From Okeanomitos corallinicola TIOX110 (GTDB taxonomy: Bacteria > Cyanobacteriota > Cyanobacteriia > Cyanobacteriales > Nostocaceae): a stretch of 64,000 nucleotides of DNA. The stretch covers positions 992,001-1,056,000 of the forward strand of contig NZ_CP150886.1 in assembly GCF_038050375.1 (NCBI RefSeq), written 5' to 3'. Below the pieces are notes generated by a model that ran no database searches, was not told where the DNA came from, and was given only the letters and a program-made list of their open reading frames with translations. Positions 61,953 to 64,000 of this stretch are shown here, one piece after another. Numbering within the stretch: the first letter of the stretch is position 1; each line of letters opens with the position of its first letter. Position numbers and translations under genes: made by a program.

Positions 61953-62402
61953 TTATTTTGATTTATTTTCACGAATGATTATTTCTCTTATTTCCATAAG
62001 AATTTTACCTAACATATTTTTACCACTACCATCAGCACCACAACCCCAGTAAAAGTCTATGGGTGAGTTTTCTACTAATTCTTCGTCACCTGTAGATAAG
62101 AGAATTTCTTGAATATCTGCATGGGTGGAAAATTTACATAAAACAGCTTTTCTCATAATATCATCTTTAACTTGTTCCCAATCAGAACGTAAAGGACGAG
62201 TTCTTTGTCTACCCATTTTTGCTACTTCTTTTGGTGTTTTCACTAAACGAAGTTCTTCTAGATGTTGTGTACCAATAAATTTTTGTGCTTGAAAATAATG
62301 CTCACTGGTAAACCAATATAAATTATCTAAAACAAATCCGTGAGGTGAAAAATTCGAGAAACAACCATATTTTTCACGGGTAGAATAAAAATAAATTGTC
62401 AT
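61953..62402 (-). CDS. NADAR-family protein (YbiA-like N-glycosidase)
   Basis: 149 residues. TIYFYSTREKYGCFSNFSPH, then YWFTSEHYFQAQKFIGTQH and VLCKFSTHADIQEILLSTGD, ending FYWGCGADGSGKNMLGKILM, is the NADAR/YbiA fold. YbiA hydrolyses reactive riboflavin-pathway intermediates, while other NADARs remove ADP-ribose from DNA bases and occur in defence systems. No DarT-like toxin is adjacent, so housekeeping damage control is the simpler reading. The glutamate and tryptophan of the active-site loop (SEHYFQ) are present. Confidence 0.93.
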   Translation of the reverse strand: MTIYFYSTREKYGCFSNFSPHGFVLDNLYWFTSEHYFQAQKFIGTQHLEELRLVKTPKEVAKMGRQRTRPLRSDWEQVKDDIMRKAVLCKFSTHADIQEILLSTGDEELVENSPIDFYWGCGADGSGKNMLGKILMEIREIIIRENKSK

Positions 62403-62420
62403 AATCTTGATAATGGGTAA

Positions 62421-62765
62421 TTAATAACTGACGTGATTAGTTAATTCTTTAGATTCATAGTGTTGGCAATTTTGACATGAACCACTGGGGTTAACAGCAC
62501 AGCGAACATAACCAGAACGAGCGTTAAATTTACAACTGATATCTCCTATTAAATATCCTACTCCTTCTAGATAATAGCGATCGCTAATGTTGCTGCACTC
62601 CGGGTAATTGTCCTCCAAGGGTCTAATATATTCTCTGATTGGGGTGTAATTTTGAGTCAATTGTCTATGACGTTTTCGTGTGCGTTCTTGGTTTTTACGA
62701 AGTACCCACAATGACCATAGAGAAGGTAACAAACTAATGGTGATCAAAAATATTATTCTTAACAT
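62421..62765 (-). CDS. DUF6464-like small membrane protein with Cys motif
   Basis: 114 residues. An N-terminal hydrophobic helix (about 3-24, IIFLITISLLPSLWSLWVLR) is followed by a basic stretch. The C-terminal motif is YYLEGVGYLIGDISCKFNAR, then YVRCAVNP and C-QNC-QHYE, with four cysteines. This is the pattern I associate with the cyanobacterial DUF6464 family, of unknown function. The C-AVNP-C-C part resembles the tail of the protein at 241-573. It lies 18 bp upstream of the NADAR gene and 55 bp downstream of dnaE. Confidence 0.75.
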   Translation of the reverse strand: MLRIIFLITISLLPSLWSLWVLRKNQERTRKRHRQLTQNYTPIREYIRPLEDNYPECSNISDRYYLEGVGYLIGDISCKFNARSGYVRCAVNPSGSCQNCQHYESKELTNHVSY

Positions 62766-62820
62766 TTTTATTTACCTCTTTTCTCCTGACTTTTAGAATG
62801 CTGATCCCAAATTATTAAGA

Positions 62821-64000
62821 TTAGGAATTATCTGTTAATTGTTTAACTTGGGCAGGAAATCTTGCACTTTTTAAAGATTGTACTGTTGAAAAAGAATCTT
62901 GTACCCAAAATTGTTTTCCGAACCTTACAAGTTGACGATAACTCCCTGATTGAACAACACCAATTACGGGTACTTTGGCTTTATCTTTATCTCCTGATTG
63001 TTCTTTTAAAATTGACCTCAAACGATGTTGGATATCTATAGTACCAGCTTCTTCTGGGTTTAATTCCACTACTACCATCTGGACTTTTTCAACTTGTTCA
63101 GCATCTTCGACTATAAATTGATTTTGATCATCTCGTTTGTCTACTTTTCCCCAAATGATTAATCTAGCATCTACTTCTAATAATGAACTCACTCGTTCAT
63201 AATTTTTAGGAAAGACTATTGCTTCTGATGATCCAGTTAAATCTTCTATTTGTAAAATTGCCATGGGATCGCCTTTTTTGGTCATAACTTTTTTGACATT
63301 GTTGAGCATGACTACAGCACAGACGACGGAATTATCTTTTTGTTCTCCTAATTGTACTAGGTTTATTGGTGCGAGTAGAGATGACGATTGTTTAATGTTT
63401 TTTAATGGGTGTGCGGATACATAAAAGCCTAATAATTCTTTTTCCATCCTGAGTTTTTCTTGGGGAGGAAAATCTAAAGTTGCTTCTGCTTTAGGGGCAG
63501 ATTCAAAACCATTTTGGGCTGGTTGTTGACTATTACTAGCAAATCCTCCTCCCATTAAATCAAAGAGATTTCCTTGGCCGCTGGCTCTATCTCTAGCACG
63601 GGATTGCGCCCATTCATAGACTAATTCTGAGTCATTAATTAGTTGTTGACGGTTGGATTCTATTTTATCAAATGCTCCACACTGAATTAATGATTCTAAG
63701 GTTCTTCTATTGACAGAACGTAAGTCAAGGCGATCGCAAAAATCACCTAAAGATTTAAATTCTCCTCCTTCTTCTCTGGCTTCTAAAATTCCAGCAATCG
63801 CATTTTGTCCCACATTTCTAACGGCAGAAAATCCAAATAAAATTTTATTATCTGCTGGGGTAAAATCTAATCCAGAACGATTAATATCTGGGGGATCAAT
63901 TTCAATTCCCATGCTGGTGCAGTTGTTGAGATATTTCTGTACTTTGTCGGTGTCACCACTGTTAGCAGTTAACAGGGCGGCCATATATTCTAAGGGATAG
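62821..64000 (-). CDS. dnaE: DNA polymerase III alpha subunit, C-terminal part (partial)
   Basis: About 392 residues are visible; the gene enters from the right edge with no start in the window. The first visible residues, YPLEYMAALLTANSGDTDKV, lie just after the polymerase palm. A helix-hairpin-helix region follows (FGFSAVRNVGQNAIAGILEA). An OB fold comes later (VVCAVVMLNNVKKVMTKKGD to EAIVFPKNYERV), and the C-terminus is PAQVKQLTDNS. In many cyanobacteria DnaE is made as two proteins joined by a split intein. The split point lies only some 20 residues upstream of the window edge, so this is probably dnaE-C, though the intein part itself is not visible here. Confidence 0.93.
   Translation of the reverse strand, partial: YPLEYMAALLTANSGDTDKVQKYLNNCTSMGIEIDPPDINRSGLDFTPADNKILFGFSAVRNVGQNAIAGILEAREEGGEFKSLGDFCDRLDLRSVNRRTLESLIQCGAFDKIESNRQQLINDSELVYEWAQSRARDRASGQGNLFDLMGGGFASNSQQPAQNGFESAPKAEATLDFPPQEKLRMEKELLGFYVSAHPLKNIKQSSSLLAPINLVQLGEQKDNSVVCAVVMLNNVKKVMTKKGDPMAILQIEDLTGSSEAIVFPKNYERVSSLLEVDARLIIWGKVDKRDDQNQFIVEDAEQVEKVQMVVVELNPEEAGTIDIQHRLRSILKEQSGDKDKAKVPVIGVVQSGSYRQLVRFGKQFWVQDSFSTVQSLKSARFPAQVKQLTDNS

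Overview
The window is chromosomal DNA of a cyanobacterium. It encodes chlorophyll a synthase (ChlG), the cytochrome b6f accessory protein PetP, the carotenoid hydroxylase CrtR and several families largely confined to cyanobacteria (DUF1400, DUF1802, DUF4912, DUF6464-like). HIP1-type palindromes (GCGATCGC) recur, and tandem heptanucleotide repeats occur at many gene borders. The AT-rich composition, heptamers and abundant small inverted-repeat elements fit a filamentous heterocystous lineage (Nostocales); that placement is inference. No rRNA, tRNA, CRISPR array or intact insertion sequence was recognised.

Layout. 0.2-3.1 kb, minus strand: petP, an ArsA-like ATPase with an HSP20-like tail, chlG and a small membrane protein. 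3.2-14.6 kb, plus strand: a surface-polysaccharide locus with an ABC exporter (Wzm/Wzt-like), an FdtC/FdtA/FdtB-like set for a 3-acetamido-3,6-dideoxyhexose, and four glycosyltransferases. Three Uma2-family nuclease genes sit between the exporter permease and its ATPase, bracketed by a 51-bp copy of the permease 3' end; further relics of both partners lie around them. 14.6-17.3 kb is a defence/toxin-antitoxin island: two PIN-toxin modules and an Rpn-family nuclease, with the 3' end of the Rpn gene duplicated on the far side of the second module. 17.5-43.5 kb is mostly housekeeping: pyk, crtR, nadC, a DUF1400 hydrolase, cbiQ-like, der, a divergent sucCD-like pair, aroE, hsp20, and two large membrane-anchored proteins with internal repeats. 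43.7-62 kb holds a Cu(I) P-type ATPase, a His-rich CsoR/InrS-type sensor, an arsenic operon built on an aquaporin (aqp-arsH-arsC) with an ArsR-type operator, and a chromate transporter, mixed with transporters, an HtrA-type protease, a VanY-type carboxypeptidase, a sulfotransferase and a NADAR protein. The window ends inside dnaE, just downstream of the place where Nostocales carry the split DnaE intein.

The region shows active small-scale rearrangement. There are pseudogenes or relics of an SMI1/KNR4 protein, a PP2A-like phosphatase, a DNA methyltransferase and Uma2/Rpn genes. At least four families of short inverted-repeat (MITE-like) elements are present, two of them in two copies, and one element carries a G-quadruplex motif. 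The observations most worth following are the Uma2 insertion scar in the exporter operon, the toxin-antitoxin module between duplicated Rpn ends, the aquaporin-based arsenic operon with a matching operator, the SucCD-like pair that lacks canonical active-site residues, and the periplasmic-binding/DUF4912 fusion.
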